This document shows, one piece after another, positions 46,738-55,893 of a stretch of 64,000 nt of DNA (the first letter of the stretch is position 1; each line of letters opens with the position of its first letter). The notes under the pieces were generated by a model, which saw nothing but the letters and a program-made list of their open reading frames with translations, searched no databases and was not told the origin of the DNA. The translations under genes and the position numbers were made by a program. The stretch comes from Acinetobacter genomosp. 15BJ (lineage in GTDB: Bacteria > Pseudomonadota > Gammaproteobacteria > Pseudomonadales > Moraxellaceae), in NCBI RefSeq assembly GCF_000400715.1, contig NZ_KE007345.1, forward strand, positions 1 through 64,000. The letters run 5' to 3'.

Positions 46738-48723
46738 ATGACAGCCAATACCAATCAGCCAAGTCGTCGTGATATTTTAAAATGGTTCGCGGGTGTTCCG
46801 TTTTTACCACTAGGGGCAATGGGCACAGCAGCAGCTTTAACTGGTTGCAATGATGACAACGATAATAACGTTGTTACACCACCAGCAAAACTGGTTAAAT
46901 TTAAAAATGCCAAATTTACGCCAATGGCTGCACCATCAACTACAGCAGAAATGGCCACCACTTCAGTCAAATCAAGTTTAACAGTGACTTGGGAAGACAA
47001 TACCAGCACAGAATATAAATTAGGTTATCAAGAATTTTTCCGCACTGGTATGGAAGTCGACAATATCAATGGTGGAAAAATTATTGCGGGTAGCTATTAC
47101 GACATTAATAACAAGGCGATCCGAGATACTTCTGTTGCAGGTCAAGAGCGTCAATTCTTCTCTGACTGTCCAGATGGCTCTTCAATGATCCATCTCAAAG
47201 ATGCAAAAGTTGACGGCGTCAACAACCCAGTCTTCCACGTGGTTCAGTTCGAATACACCACACAAAACTTGGCCAAACAAAGTATGTATGGTCAGTTGCC
47301 ATCTCCTATTGCCGTATTGACCTTAGACCAAGATCAAAAAACTGGACATCTTGCATTGAAAAAATACTTCAATGTCGATATGTCTAAAGTTCATGGTCTA
47401 TGGATTACTTGTGGTGCCAGTCTTTCTCCTTGGAATACTCACCTTTCAAGTGAAGAATATGAACCAGATGCCTTTGATCAAATCGGTAGCACCTTAGCAA
47501 CATTAAGAGCCTACAGTAAAAATCTGTATGGCAATGAAAATACGGCGAATGCCTATAACTATGGTCATTTACCAGAAATCATTCTAGATGGTAAAGGTCG
47601 TGGTACTGCAGTTAAGCACTACTGCTTAGGCCGTATCTCACATGAGCTGATTCAAGTCATGCCAGACAACCGTACCGTGATCATGGGTGATGACTATACC
47701 AACGGTGGTTTCTTTATGTTTGTTGCAGATAAAGAAAAAGATTTATCTGCGGGGACGCTATACGTTGCAAAGTACACTGCTGAGCTGAATGAAACGTCTA
47801 CAGCACCAATTAAGTGGATTAAACTGGGTCATACCGACAGTAAAACCATTGAAGACTTGGTCAATGTTCGCGGCATTAAAGCGGAAAACATTATGGAGAG
47901 CTTAACCACTGCACCTGCAGACTTAACGGGTTATACGCAGATTGTATTGGATAAGAAAACACTCTGGATCAAGTTAAAAGAAGCTAATAATGGTTTCAGC
48001 AAAGCAGAAATCGAATTAGCTGCTGCCTTCCTCGAAACGCACCGTTATGCAGCCCTTAAAGGCGGTAGTATGGCATTCACCAAAATGGAAGGAACCACCG
48101 TTAACATTAAGGATAAGGTTGCTTATTCTGCACTTGCCAATATTCAAGATTCAATGATTGAAGGTAAATCAGGTTGGGTTGCTGCACACAATGTTAAATT
48201 CAAGAGCACCTTGAAAGCTGGTGGTGTGCTTGCACATGACCTGAAAGGTAGCCAAGTTGACCATCTAAACAATGTGATCAATAGTGAGTGGACGCCTTAC
48301 CAAAGTCATATGGTTCTCATGGGTAAGGACATTCCTGTAGATAGCTTGGGCAATACTGCTGATCCAAATAACATTGCAAGCCCAGACAACCTAAAATTCT
48401 CTGAAACTTTACGTACGTTGTTCATCGGTGAAGATAGTGGTAACCATACCAATAACTTCCTATGGGCGTATAACGTTGAGACCAAGTCTTTAGACCGAAT
48501 TCTGTCTACACCAGCAGGTGCAGAATCTACTGGTCTACATGCCGTTGATTCAGTCAATGGTTGGACGTATATCATGAGCAACTTCCAACACGCGGGTGAT
48601 AGCTCAAGTCTTCCAGCTGAATTAAAAGCAACCGTTTTAGCGAACTATAATGGTGGCTATAGTGCAAGTGTCGGCTATATCACCGCTGATCCAGTCGGAC
48701 CATCGATTGAGAAAAAAGCTTAA
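46738..48723 (+). CDS. phoX: PhoX-family alkaline phosphatase (Tat substrate, DUF839)
   Basis: A 661-residue periplasmic phosphatase. The N-terminus has a twin-arginine signal (SRRDILKWF, about residues 9-17), a hydrophobic stretch and a TGC (lipobox-like) at about 38. Mature region has DUF839/PhoX features: CGASLSPWNTHLSSEEYE, GRISHELIQVMPDNRTVIMGDD and LFIGEDSGNHTNNFLWAY. PhoX uses Fe and Ca cofactors, which explains Tat export of a folded enzyme. I chose ATG 46738, which starts the Tat signal; the longer frame from 46639 overlaps the Pho box. Confidence 0.9.
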   Translation: MTANTNQPSRRDILKWFAGVPFLPLGAMGTAAALTGCNDDNDNNVVTPPAKLVKFKNAKFTPMAAPSTTAEMATTSVKSSLTVTWEDNTSTEYKLGYQEFFRTGMEVDNINGGKIIAGSYYDINNKAIRDTSVAGQERQFFSDCPDGSSMIHLKDAKVDGVNNPVFHVVQFEYTTQNLAKQSMYGQLPSPIAVLTLDQDQKTGHLALKKYFNVDMSKVHGLWITCGASLSPWNTHLSSEEYEPDAFDQIGSTLATLRAYSKNLYGNENTANAYNYGHLPEIILDGKGRGTAVKHYCLGRISHELIQVMPDNRTVIMGDDYTNGGFFMFVADKEKDLSAGTLYVAKYTAELNETSTAPIKWIKLGHTDSKTIEDLVNVRGIKAENIMESLTTAPADLTGYTQIVLDKKTLWIKLKEANNGFSKAEIELAAAFLETHRYAALKGGSMAFTKMEGTTVNIKDKVAYSALANIQDSMIEGKSGWVAAHNVKFKSTLKAGGVLAHDLKGSQVDHLNNVINSEWTPYQSHMVLMGKDIPVDSLGNTADPNNIASPDNLKFSETLRTLFIGEDSGNHTNNFLWAYNVETKSLDRILSTPAGAESTGLHAVDSVNGWTYIMSNFQHAGDSSSLPAELKATVLANYNGGYSASVGYITADPVGPSIEKKA

Positions 48724-48746
48724 ATCCAAGCTTTAACTTCACAAAG

Positions 48747-48774
48747 AAAATGTCGACAAAGGTCGGCATTTTTT
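48747..48774 (+). terminator. Rho-independent terminator after phoX
   Basis: Stem AAAATGTCGAC/GTCGGCATTTT (one wobble) with a 4-nt loop and T run. Confidence 0.85.
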
Positions 48775-48923
48775 ATTGAACCGAGTCAGCTGATTGCATT
48801 AATCCACATTCGTTTTAAGCCATAGAAAAAGCACAGTAAACCATCGTTTTTATTTCGATTGCTTCATCTGTGTGAGAACAGGTGGGCAATATAACTTATC
48901 TATCTTTGTTCCTTTTGTTGCTA

Positions 48924-48951
48924 TAAAAAAGCCCCTTTAAAAAAGGAGCTC
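48924..48951 (-). terminator. Rho-independent terminator (minus strand)
   Basis: Read on the minus strand AGCTCCTTT/AAAGGGGCT (one G-U wobble) followed by six T. Ends the 48978-49628 gene. The rest of 48775-48923 shows nothing recognisable. Confidence 0.8.
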
Positions 48952-48977
48952 AATTCAGTCAATCCAGCTTTATGCAA

Positions 48978-49628
48978 TTAATCACCAAAGTCTGAATAAT
49001 CTTTACTGGTAAATTTACTGTAGCTTTTCCAAGGTTCTGCAATATTGACCTGTTGGATATTGGCTTTCAGAATGTCATAGCGCAAACCATCTAGACTGCG
49101 CACTTCAACCCGTTTGGCAATGTTATTGCGATTATCCCATTCAATGGTCATTTTATTTTTCTTATTCTGGCTTTCATACCAAGTGCTGTTGCTGTCTTTT
49201 TTCTTGACGGTCATTCCCTTTAAGCTTTTAGGGTCAATCAAGGAATACACACAGCTCCAACAGTTGCTGAGTCCTAACATATCGACATCAGCATCTTGCA
49301 AATGGACTACAGTTTTATCTTCCATCAGCACCAAATTGAGTTTGGGTTGTTTCTTCTGATCAATAAAATAATGTTGCGCTGCTTCAGCTAAATCCAGATG
49401 TTTATGCCCGCCCTTTTCATGTCCATGTTGGTGATGTTTAGGCAGTACACGTTCAATCCAGATATTCTGAGTATTACGATACATGCGTTCCTGAAACACA
49501 CTGGTACGTGTCACTCCATCATTGCCAATGGTTTGGGTCTCACGGGTAATATTGGCACTTAATACTGGAGCCGCATGCAAAGACGTCATTCCCACGCTCA
49601 GTAATACTGCACTCATCACTAGACGCAT
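48978..49628 (-). CDS. Exported hypothetical protein next to phosphatases
   Basis: A 216-residue protein with a signal peptide (residues 1-19, ending LHAA) and a mature domain of beta character containing a histidine-rich loop (KHHQHGHEKGGHKH, about residues 64-77) and a CWSC pair (about 123-126). The His-rich loop suggests metal binding. I do not recognise the family; the beta-strand pattern is distantly LolA-like. AGGAAATAAC precedes the ATG. It lies 80 bp downstream of the phosphatase operon with a terminator between. Confidence 0.7.
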   Translation of the reverse strand: MRLVMSAVLLSVGMTSLHAAPVLSANITRETQTIGNDGVTRTSVFQERMYRNTQNIWIERVLPKHHQHGHEKGGHKHLDLAEAAQHYFIDQKKQPKLNLVLMEDKTVVHLQDADVDMLGLSNCWSCVYSLIDPKSLKGMTVKKKDSNSTWYESQNKKNKMTIEWDNRNNIAKRVEVRSLDGLRYDILKANIQQVNIAEPWKSYSKFTSKDYSDFGD

Positions 49629-49642
49629 GTTATTTCCTACAT

Positions 49643-49673
49643 AAAAAAAACCTCAGTCATAGTGACTGAGGTT
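49643..49673 (-). terminator. Rho-independent terminator after tandem phosphatases
   Basis: Stem AACCTCAGTCA/TGACTGAGGTT with a 3-nt loop, followed on the minus strand by a run of eight T. Confidence 0.9.
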
Positions 49674-49707
49674 GTTTGCAATATGATGAAAATCTTCAAT
49701 AAAGCAT

Positions 49708-51246
49708 TTATTTAAATCCGAATGCTTCTTTTAATTTGCTGAATACCCATGCATTTTCACGTGTACCTTTAAATACTTGTGAACCCGCGCCTTCTGCAAA
49801 TAGCAGTACATCACCGCCACCATGCGTTTCAGAGCCGGGGCTGCCGAGTTTTACACCAACTTCTTGTAAATAATCATCTGCCGCCGCTTCATTGTCAGTA
49901 ATGTCGATGCGCGATGTTGGACGCGGTCCACCACCATTACCAAATACTAAGGTGGTTGAGGTTTTACCATTGACATCCAGATTCGGTGCATGCTTCTTAC
50001 CATCAGCCAATACTCGCGTGCGCGCATCGGTCGCTTTGGCTTCTTGATAGCTATAGCTCAAACCCAAAATACCCGGATTGGCAGTTGTGGTTTTTCCTGT
50101 ACGCGCGGTATAGCCATTAAAGGTCATGGTATGGTCATGGTCAGCGGTCACCACGATCAGGGTATTCTTCAACTCAGGATCAGTTTTCTTGATTTTATCC
50201 AATGCAGTCTTAATCGCATTATCAAAAGCAATGGTGTCTTGCAATGCGCGTTTGGCATTGGTGCCATGTAGGGCATGGTCAATACGTCCACCTTCCACCA
50301 TCAAGAAAAAGCCTTTACCCGCAGTATCTTGTGCTTGTAGCAAGTCAATTGATTTCGCGGTCATTTCAGCCAAACTTGGTTGGTTTGGCGCTGTTCGCGC
50401 TCGGTCTAGGTCGTATTCCAGATGTGAGGTTGCAGAATAAAGACCAATATATTTTTTATTCAGTGGCGCTGCATCCATCTCTGCTTTGGTTGCACCTACG
50501 GTGTAGTTTTTAGCTTTTAATTCATTCAGTAAGTTACGCCCATCAACACGACCCTTTTTATTGTCAGTCGCATTATAAGGGGTGAAATGATTGCGCCCGC
50601 CACCCATCAATACATCAACGCCATCTAACAGTTTTGTATTATAACCTGCACCACCAGGAATCACCTGACGCGCAATCTCAAACTGCGCATTACGATTACA
50701 CACATGAGCAAAGGTCGCAGCCGGCGTTGCATGGGTCAATTCTGTGGTGGTAATCGCGCCCACTTTTTTGCCATTAGCTTTGGCAAGTTCCAGAATCGTT
50801 TCTGCGGGGCTGCCCGCAGCCACACTCGAACCTGGTGTTGGACAATTATTGATGGCATTAGATACTTTGGTACCATCTGGTGCTGTACCGGCACTTGGTT
50901 CAACCGCGATCGTCCCCGGTGTCATTCCAATCACTTCATTACGGGTTTTCTTGCCGGTCATATATGCTGCCATCGAAGGCGCGCTATCAGTGGTTTGACC
51001 ATCTTCCGAATAGGTCTTGATGCGTACGGTACGGCGTAAAGTGTCCATGGTTAGTTTGCCAGATTCACCATAACCATAAATACGGCTTGCAGTTACCGTG
51101 GTTGGCCCCATCCCATCACCCAAGAAGAAAATGATATTCTTGGCTTCACCCGCAGCTTGTGCGCCAGTACTTGCGGCAACTAATGCAACAGTTAAAGCAG
51201 ATGCTTTCATACCAAACTGACCTAATTTAATTTGTTTTAACATCAT
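49708..51246 (-). CDS. phoA: PhoA-family alkaline phosphatase (soluble)
   Basis: A 512-residue phosphatase with a Sec signal peptide (about 1-32, ending AQAA). Active-site elements in order: FFLGDGMGPTT (metal Asp), nucleophile Ser in TDSAPSMAAYMTG, VEGGRIDHALHG, VTADHDHT and ETHGGGDVLLFAEG with the final His. It hydrolyses phosphomonoesters in the periplasm using two Zn and one Mg. ATGATG start with GGAGA upstream. It is the second gene of a two-gene operon, 17 bp after its lipoprotein paralogue. Confidence 0.93.
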   Translation of the reverse strand: MMLKQIKLGQFGMKASALTVALVAASTGAQAAGEAKNIIFFLGDGMGPTTVTASRIYGYGESGKLTMDTLRRTVRIKTYSEDGQTTDSAPSMAAYMTGKKTRNEVIGMTPGTIAVEPSAGTAPDGTKVSNAINNCPTPGSSVAAGSPAETILELAKANGKKVGAITTTELTHATPAATFAHVCNRNAQFEIARQVIPGGAGYNTKLLDGVDVLMGGGRNHFTPYNATDNKKGRVDGRNLLNELKAKNYTVGATKAEMDAAPLNKKYIGLYSATSHLEYDLDRARTAPNQPSLAEMTAKSIDLLQAQDTAGKGFFLMVEGGRIDHALHGTNAKRALQDTIAFDNAIKTALDKIKKTDPELKNTLIVVTADHDHTMTFNGYTARTGKTTTANPGILGLSYSYQEAKATDARTRVLADGKKHAPNLDVNGKTSTTLVFGNGGGPRPTSRIDITDNEAAADDYLQEVGVKLGSPGSETHGGGDVLLFAEGAGSQVFKGTRENAWVFSKLKEAFGFK

Positions 51247-51263
51247 CGTTCTCCAGTCTGTTG

Positions 51264-52856
51264 TTATTTATCTAGGCCAATGGCTTTGCGAACTAGGTTA
51301 AATACTTCGATATTTTCGAGGCTACCGTGGAAGTTGTCTGAACCCACACCGATTGCACCAAGGAAGACATCGGTACCACCATGTGTTTCACTATCCGCAA
51401 AACCTGTTTGCACCACAGCTTCTTGCTGGAAGTCATCGGAAGCTGTACCTGTACACCAACCTTCTTTATCAATATCAGTCCCACGACTGTCAGTAAATTT
51501 ACCGGCTGGACCTGCGGCTGGATTACAACTGTCGTTATCGGCCAAAGCCCCACGTGCTTCGATACGATCATTCTCTAAACGTTTTTTACCTGTACCAAAA
51601 CCAATAATTGGGTATGGGTTACCATTTACATCGGTAGAATATCCAGCTTTGTTATAGCTTTTCACTAGACCGAGGACACTGGTCTCACCACCCTTCACAT
51701 ACTTACCTGTACGTTTCGCATAGCCATTCAAGACCATGGTGTGGTCATGGTCAGCGGTCACTACGATCAATGTATTCTTGAGTTCAGGATCGGTTTTTTT
51801 AACTTTATCAATCGCGGCTTTAATCGCATTATCAAAAGCAACTGTGTCTTGTAAGGCACGTTTCGCATTGGTGTCATGCAGTGCATGGTCAATACGTCCA
51901 CCTTCAACCATCAAGAAGAAGCTTTTATTTTTCGCTTGTAAAACATCAATCGCCTTGGTGGTCATATCGGCAAGACTTGGCTCATCAATTTTCTTATTGG
52001 TACGATCCAAGTCATAGTTCATATGGCTGGCATTAAATAAGCCTAATAACTTCTTGGTTTTGGTCGGATCGATTTTAGTCAAGTCACTACCATTCGCAAC
52101 AAAACTATAGCCCTGATCTTGCATTTCTTTAACCAGATCACGACCATCAGCCCGTTTACCACCAGATACCGTTGTTGGTTTAAACTGACGTAAGCCACCA
52201 CCCAAGACCACATCCACACCATCGTTTAATTTAGTGTTATACGCGCCCCATCCTGTACCTTTACCAGCTGGAACCAATTGCGCTGCAATATCATTCTCAG
52301 CATCACGATGACATACATGTGCATAAGTGGTGGCAGGTGTTGCATGCGTGATACGGGTTGTGGTGACAAGCCCAGTGCCCATGCCTTGCGCTTTAGCAAG
52401 TTCAAGCAATGTTTCTGCTGGTTTCTTGCCTTTATTGGCTGCAACATCGTCACAGGTACTGGTGCCGTCTGCTTTAGGTGGTGATGCGATGGTACCTGAC
52501 TGCATAGAAATGACTTCATTGTTCATTTTCACGCCAGTCATATAGGCTGCCATAGATGGCGCACTGTCTGTCACTTGGCCATCTTCTGAAAAGGTACGAA
52601 CAAATGCGGTTTCTGGGAGCGTATCAATGGTCAAATCACCATCCTCGCCAACAGAATAAATACGCGATGCAGTTAAGGTGGTAATCCCCATACCATCGCC
52701 TAAAAAGAAAATTACATTTTTTGCAGTTGGTGTTTTTGGTACTTCTGTTTCGTCATTATTATCACTATTGTTACAAGCAGTCATTCCAGCTGATAAGACT
52801 GCCATTAAACTGACCGCCAATAGCTTTTTGGAAAAGCTCGTCTTCGATAAGAACAT
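51264..52856 (-). CDS. PhoA-family alkaline phosphatase (lipoprotein paralogue)
   Basis: A 530-residue paralogue of the preceding phosphatase, with the same active-site order: FFLGDGMGITT, DSAPSMAAYMTG, VEGGRIDHALHD, VTADHDHT and ETHGGTDVFLGA. A lipobox-like AGMTAC (Cys28, with Met at -3) suggests membrane anchoring, followed by an Asp/Asn-rich linker. A cysteine-containing insertion (CNPAAGPAG to GWCTG) distinguishes it from the soluble copy. First gene of the operon, with a Pho-box-like site upstream. Confidence 0.9.
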   Translation of the reverse strand: MFLSKTSFSKKLLAVSLMAVLSAGMTACNNSDNNDETEVPKTPTAKNVIFFLGDGMGITTLTASRIYSVGEDGDLTIDTLPETAFVRTFSEDGQVTDSAPSMAAYMTGVKMNNEVISMQSGTIASPPKADGTSTCDDVAANKGKKPAETLLELAKAQGMGTGLVTTTRITHATPATTYAHVCHRDAENDIAAQLVPAGKGTGWGAYNTKLNDGVDVVLGGGLRQFKPTTVSGGKRADGRDLVKEMQDQGYSFVANGSDLTKIDPTKTKKLLGLFNASHMNYDLDRTNKKIDEPSLADMTTKAIDVLQAKNKSFFLMVEGGRIDHALHDTNAKRALQDTVAFDNAIKAAIDKVKKTDPELKNTLIVVTADHDHTMVLNGYAKRTGKYVKGGETSVLGLVKSYNKAGYSTDVNGNPYPIIGFGTGKKRLENDRIEARGALADNDSCNPAAGPAGKFTDSRGTDIDKEGWCTGTASDDFQQEAVVQTGFADSETHGGTDVFLGAIGVGSDNFHGSLENIEVFNLVRKAIGLDK

Positions 52857-52928
52857 AGAATATCCCCAGATGTATTGTTTGGACGTAACTTGATTGGCTA
52901 CACCATAACAATGCTGGGTGACCCTTTT

Positions 52929-52946
52929 ATGTCATCTTGATGACAG
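52929..52946 (-). promoter_or_regulatory. Pho-box-like site upstream of the tandem phosphatases
   Basis: On the minus strand CTGTCATCAAGATGACAT: one perfect CTGTCAT half-site and, 11 bp on, a degenerate TGACAT half-site, about 75 bp before the start codon. Together with the phoX Pho box it points to PhoB control of all three phosphatases. Confidence 0.65.
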
Positions 52947-52998
52947 TATTATTTCATCTTGTTGTTTTATATAGACAATTATGTTATAACATATCAAC

Positions 52999-53781
52999 CT
53001 AAAGATTCAAATTGACGTGTAGATCAATCACCTGTCCCTGCTGCTCGCCCTGTTGAGATTTCTCCAGCCATTGCCATTCTGTGTCCGTCAATCTTAAAAA
53101 ATTAGAGCATCGTGTCCCATAGATTGGACTTTGAATAAAAGTGGATGACAATAAGGCTTCCATCTCTGGATTGATTCCTGTATCAGGCAACAGGTTGGCG
53201 ATGACTTTACGCTCATCTTCCAAAATATCCCAAGCGACGGCATCGATCGCTGATCCAGCAATTTGTGGTTGTTGCAACATCGGTAAAAATTCTTGGGTAA
53301 AGCGTTTACGCAAATGTCTGGTTTTCTCCCAATCTTCTGACATTAATCCATTTGAGACTACATAAACGCCATTGGCGAGTACTTGTGGGGCTTCACCTCG
53401 GTTACTCATATAAACAGCTTGTTCTGTATCACCGACAAACAAATTAAAGCCCGCATAATCCTGTTGCTGTTGTTCTAATTGCTGAGCAAAACGAATCGGA
53501 GCTAAATCACTTTCTAAAAAAGATTGAATCAGATGTCCTCGAGAAGTCGTATAACTTTTTTGATCGCGACCATTACGGAAATTGGTGACAATGGCCCAAC
53601 GCCCTGATGCTGTCACGCCCATCCAAGTCCCTCCCGATTGCAAATCCTGTCCCGCAACAATGTTACTGTTTTGCCATGCATGCAAGGCAGCACTTGGTCG
53701 ATGATAAAACTCATCCCGATTTGAAATTAAACACAGCGGCATTTCATCCAACACCTGCCATGCAAAAGCGACAATACACAT
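52999..53781 (-). CDS. NRDE/TANGO2-family protein
   Basis: A 260-residue protein starting MCIVAFAW with Cys2 as potential N-terminal nucleophile after Met removal, then the eponymous SNRDEFYHRP (about residues 19-28), GGTWMGVTASGRWAIVTNFRN and a C-terminal region ending LHVNLNL. TANGO2/NRDE proteins have been linked to heme trafficking and lipid homeostasis; the bacterial role is poorly known. The longer frame to 53838 would place the critical cysteine internally, so ATG 53781 is chosen (AAGGA upstream). Divergent from lgt. Confidence 0.88.
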   Translation of the reverse strand: MCIVAFAWQVLDEMPLCLISNRDEFYHRPSAALHAWQNSNIVAGQDLQSGGTWMGVTASGRWAIVTNFRNGRDQKSYTTSRGHLIQSFLESDLAPIRFAQQLEQQQQDYAGFNLFVGDTEQAVYMSNRGEAPQVLANGVYVVSNGLMSEDWEKTRHLRKRFTQEFLPMLQQPQIAGSAIDAVAWDILEDERKVIANLLPDTGINPEMEALLSSTFIQSPIYGTRCSNFLRLTDTEWQWLEKSQQGEQQGQVIDLHVNLNL

Positions 53782-53891
53782 AAGTCCTTTTTCTCCCACG
53801 TTTTGGGACATTGATCTTTCACATTGAATGTACAACATTTTTCACATCATTCCGCTACAATCTGCTCAAAATATAAAATTGAGGAGCAGCG

Positions 53892-54704
53892 ATGCTGACC
53901 TATCCAAATATTGATCCAGTTGCGCTGAGCTTAGGACCAGTCAAAGTGCACTGGTACGGGCTGATGTATCTTCTGGCTTTTCTATGTGCATGGGGTTTAG
54001 CATCGTATCGCGCTAAACAACGTGATGGCTGGACAGGCGACATGGTGTCAGATCTGGTCTTCTACGGTGCATTGGGTGTTGTGCTCGGTGGTCGTGTCGG
54101 CTATGTGTTGTTCTACGAATTTGGTAAATTTTTAGAAAATCCATTGTGGTTATTCCAGGTCTGGACCGGCGGCATGAGCTTCCACGGTGGCTTCCTCGGT
54201 GTCATCATTGCGATGCTGTTTTGGTGTAAAAAATACCAAAAAACATGGTTCCAAACCTTGGACTTTATTGCGCCATGTGTGCCAACTGGCTTAATGTTTG
54301 GACGTTTTGGTAACTTTATTGGCGGTGAACTGTATGGCCGTCCAGTACAAGACCCAAGCTATCCCTTCGGCATGATTTTCCCAACAGATCCACTGGGTTT
54401 GGTGCGCCATCCCTCACAAATCTATCAAGCCATCTGCGAAGGCTTGATCCTCTTTATCGTGCTATGGTGGTTCAGTTCTAAGCCTCGCCCACGTATGGCC
54501 GTTTCAGCTCTATTCCTTGTCGGCTATGGTATTGCACGCTTCTTTATGGAATTCTTCCGCGAACCCGATGCAGACCAAGGCTACATTTTATTTGGCTGGA
54601 TGACCAAAGGTCAGATTCTCAGCTTCCCAATGATTATTATTGGTCTGTGGATGATCTGGTACGCTTACCGTAAAAACATCTATGACTGGCAGTTAAAGAA
54701 ATAA
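53892..54704 (+). CDS. lgt: Prolipoprotein diacylglyceryl transferase Lgt
   Basis: First step of lipoprotein maturation: transfers diacylglyceryl from phosphatidylglycerol to the lipobox cysteine. A 270-residue, seven-helix inner membrane enzyme; the signature GRFGNFIGGELYGRP (about residues 137-151), HWYGLMYLLAF with the conserved His-Tyr, and GGMSFHGGFLG are all present. ATG at 53892 after GAGGAG. Services the several lipoproteins in this window. A terminator follows. Confidence 0.97.
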   Translation: MLTYPNIDPVALSLGPVKVHWYGLMYLLAFLCAWGLASYRAKQRDGWTGDMVSDLVFYGALGVVLGGRVGYVLFYEFGKFLENPLWLFQVWTGGMSFHGGFLGVIIAMLFWCKKYQKTWFQTLDFIAPCVPTGLMFGRFGNFIGGELYGRPVQDPSYPFGMIFPTDPLGLVRHPSQIYQAICEGLILFIVLWWFSSKPRPRMAVSALFLVGYGIARFFMEFFREPDADQGYILFGWMTKGQILSFPMIIIGLWMIWYAYRKNIYDWQLKK

Positions 54705-54705
54705 T

Positions 54706-54733
54706 AAAAATGGGAGCAAATGCTCCCTTTTTT
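54706..54733 (+). terminator. Rho-independent terminator after lgt
   Basis: GC-rich stem GGGAGCA/TGCTCCC with a 2-nt apparent loop (opening to AGCAAATGCT), then six T. Confidence 0.9.
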
Positions 54734-54809
54734 AGGCCGATGATTTAAGCTATTTATCAATCTTTCAGAAACAGCGTATATTGATTCTATTCCATTCAGG
54801 AGAGAGTCG

Positions 54810-55184
54810 ATGCAGCAACAACGTCAGCATCTCGCCCGCTTTAAAGTACATGAGCTGGTTCTTAGCCTCTCTCCCCTTCAGTTCAATCAGCAGCTGGTCA
54901 GCCAAATCGAAAAATCACTTGGACTCAGTTTCATCAACGACAATGAGTCGCATCGGGTGTGTTTCGCCAACCAAAACGCCGAATTACAGGATGCTTATAA
55001 ACAGGTGTTTAACCCAGTTGATCTACTGGATTATCTCTATGCAATTTTTATCTCAGACCAGCAAAGTGCAGAAAAAATACAGCTACAGAATCCTGCCTTA
55101 GCTCCAATTCCCTATCCAACTGACAATCTTACTTTCTGGAGAATGGTCGCAACTGGGCGGCAATATCGACTTTCGCTGAGTTAA
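54810..55184 (+). CDS. Hypothetical protein, 124 residues
   Basis: A small cytoplasmic protein (MQQQRQHLARFKVHELVLSL start) without membrane segments or recognised domain. It has a strong AGGAGAGAG ribosome site. A second overlapping frame (54781-55101) lacks one and is rejected. The stop overlaps the convergent wrbA stop by four bases. I do not recognise a function. Confidence 0.65.
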   Translation: MQQQRQHLARFKVHELVLSLSPLQFNQQLVSQIEKSLGLSFINDNESHRVCFANQNAELQDAYKQVFNPVDLLDYLYAIFISDQQSAEKIQLQNPALAPIPYPTDNLTFWRMVATGRQYRLSLS

Positions 55185-55780
55185 AATTTTCCAGCCAACG
55201 CTTTCACCACTTCACCTAAACGCTTGCCTTGTGCTTCACACAAGATTTTCTCATCTTGGCTTAAGCTCTGATCATGACGTGGCCCGCTCACATGACTAGC
55301 ACCATACGGTGTTCCACCGGTTTTGGTATTGGACAAGGCTGGAATCGAATTGGGTAGTCCCATAATCATCATTCCATGATGAAATAACGGCGGTAACATG
55401 CTCAACAAGGTACTTTCCTGCCCACCATGCATCGAACCAGAAGACGTAAACACACAAGCAGGTTTATGATGCAAAGCACCATTCAACCATAGGCTGGTGG
55501 TTTGATCCCAAAAGTATTTCATCTCACTGGCCATATTGCCGAAACGCGTTGGCGAACCCAAGGCCAAACCCGAACAATGGCTGAGATCTTCTAAAGTGCA
55601 ATAAATGTCGCCATCTGCTGGAATACTCGGTGCCGCTTCAGTCACGACTGTGGCTAAATTCGGCACCGTTCGAATGCGTGCCGTCACCCCTGCAGCTTCA
55701 ATTCCATCGACAATCAGATGCGCCATTTGCTGAGTTGAACCATATTTACTGTAATAAAGAACAAGAACGTAAGGTTGCAT
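55181..55780 (-). CDS. wrbA: NAD(P)H:quinone oxidoreductase, WrbA type
   Basis: A flavodoxin-fold FMN protein of 199 residues: FMN phosphate loop YYSKYGSTQQMA at the N-terminus, GSPTRFGNMASEMKYFWDQT (about residue 72) and the GMMIMGLPNS/GGTPYGASHV block, both WrbA signatures. Reduces quinones by two electrons, protecting from redox cycling. ATG 55780 gives the normal MQPYVLVLYYS start; the frame extends to a GTG at 55810 without family similarity. Confidence 0.9.
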   Translation of the reverse strand: MQPYVLVLYYSKYGSTQQMAHLIVDGIEAAGVTARIRTVPNLATVVTEAAPSIPADGDIYCTLEDLSHCSGLALGSPTRFGNMASEMKYFWDQTTSLWLNGALHHKPACVFTSSGSMHGGQESTLLSMLPPLFHHGMMIMGLPNSIPALSNTKTGGTPYGASHVSGPRHDQSLSQDEKILCEAQGKRLGEVVKALAGKF

Positions 55781-55893
55781 CACTTTCAAGAATTTTGTTA
55801 AAAAGGACACTATACGACATTTTTTACTTTTTAAGCTGTAGTAAATCCTGAGATTGCGCAGGATTTTTATTAAAAATAACTAGGATAGAACCC

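Noticed and set aside
55843..55866. Hairpin AAATCCTG/CAGGATTT before the yihY-like gene
   Set aside because: It lies between divergent genes, so a terminator has no transcript to end; the stem is short and may be a chance 5' leader structure.
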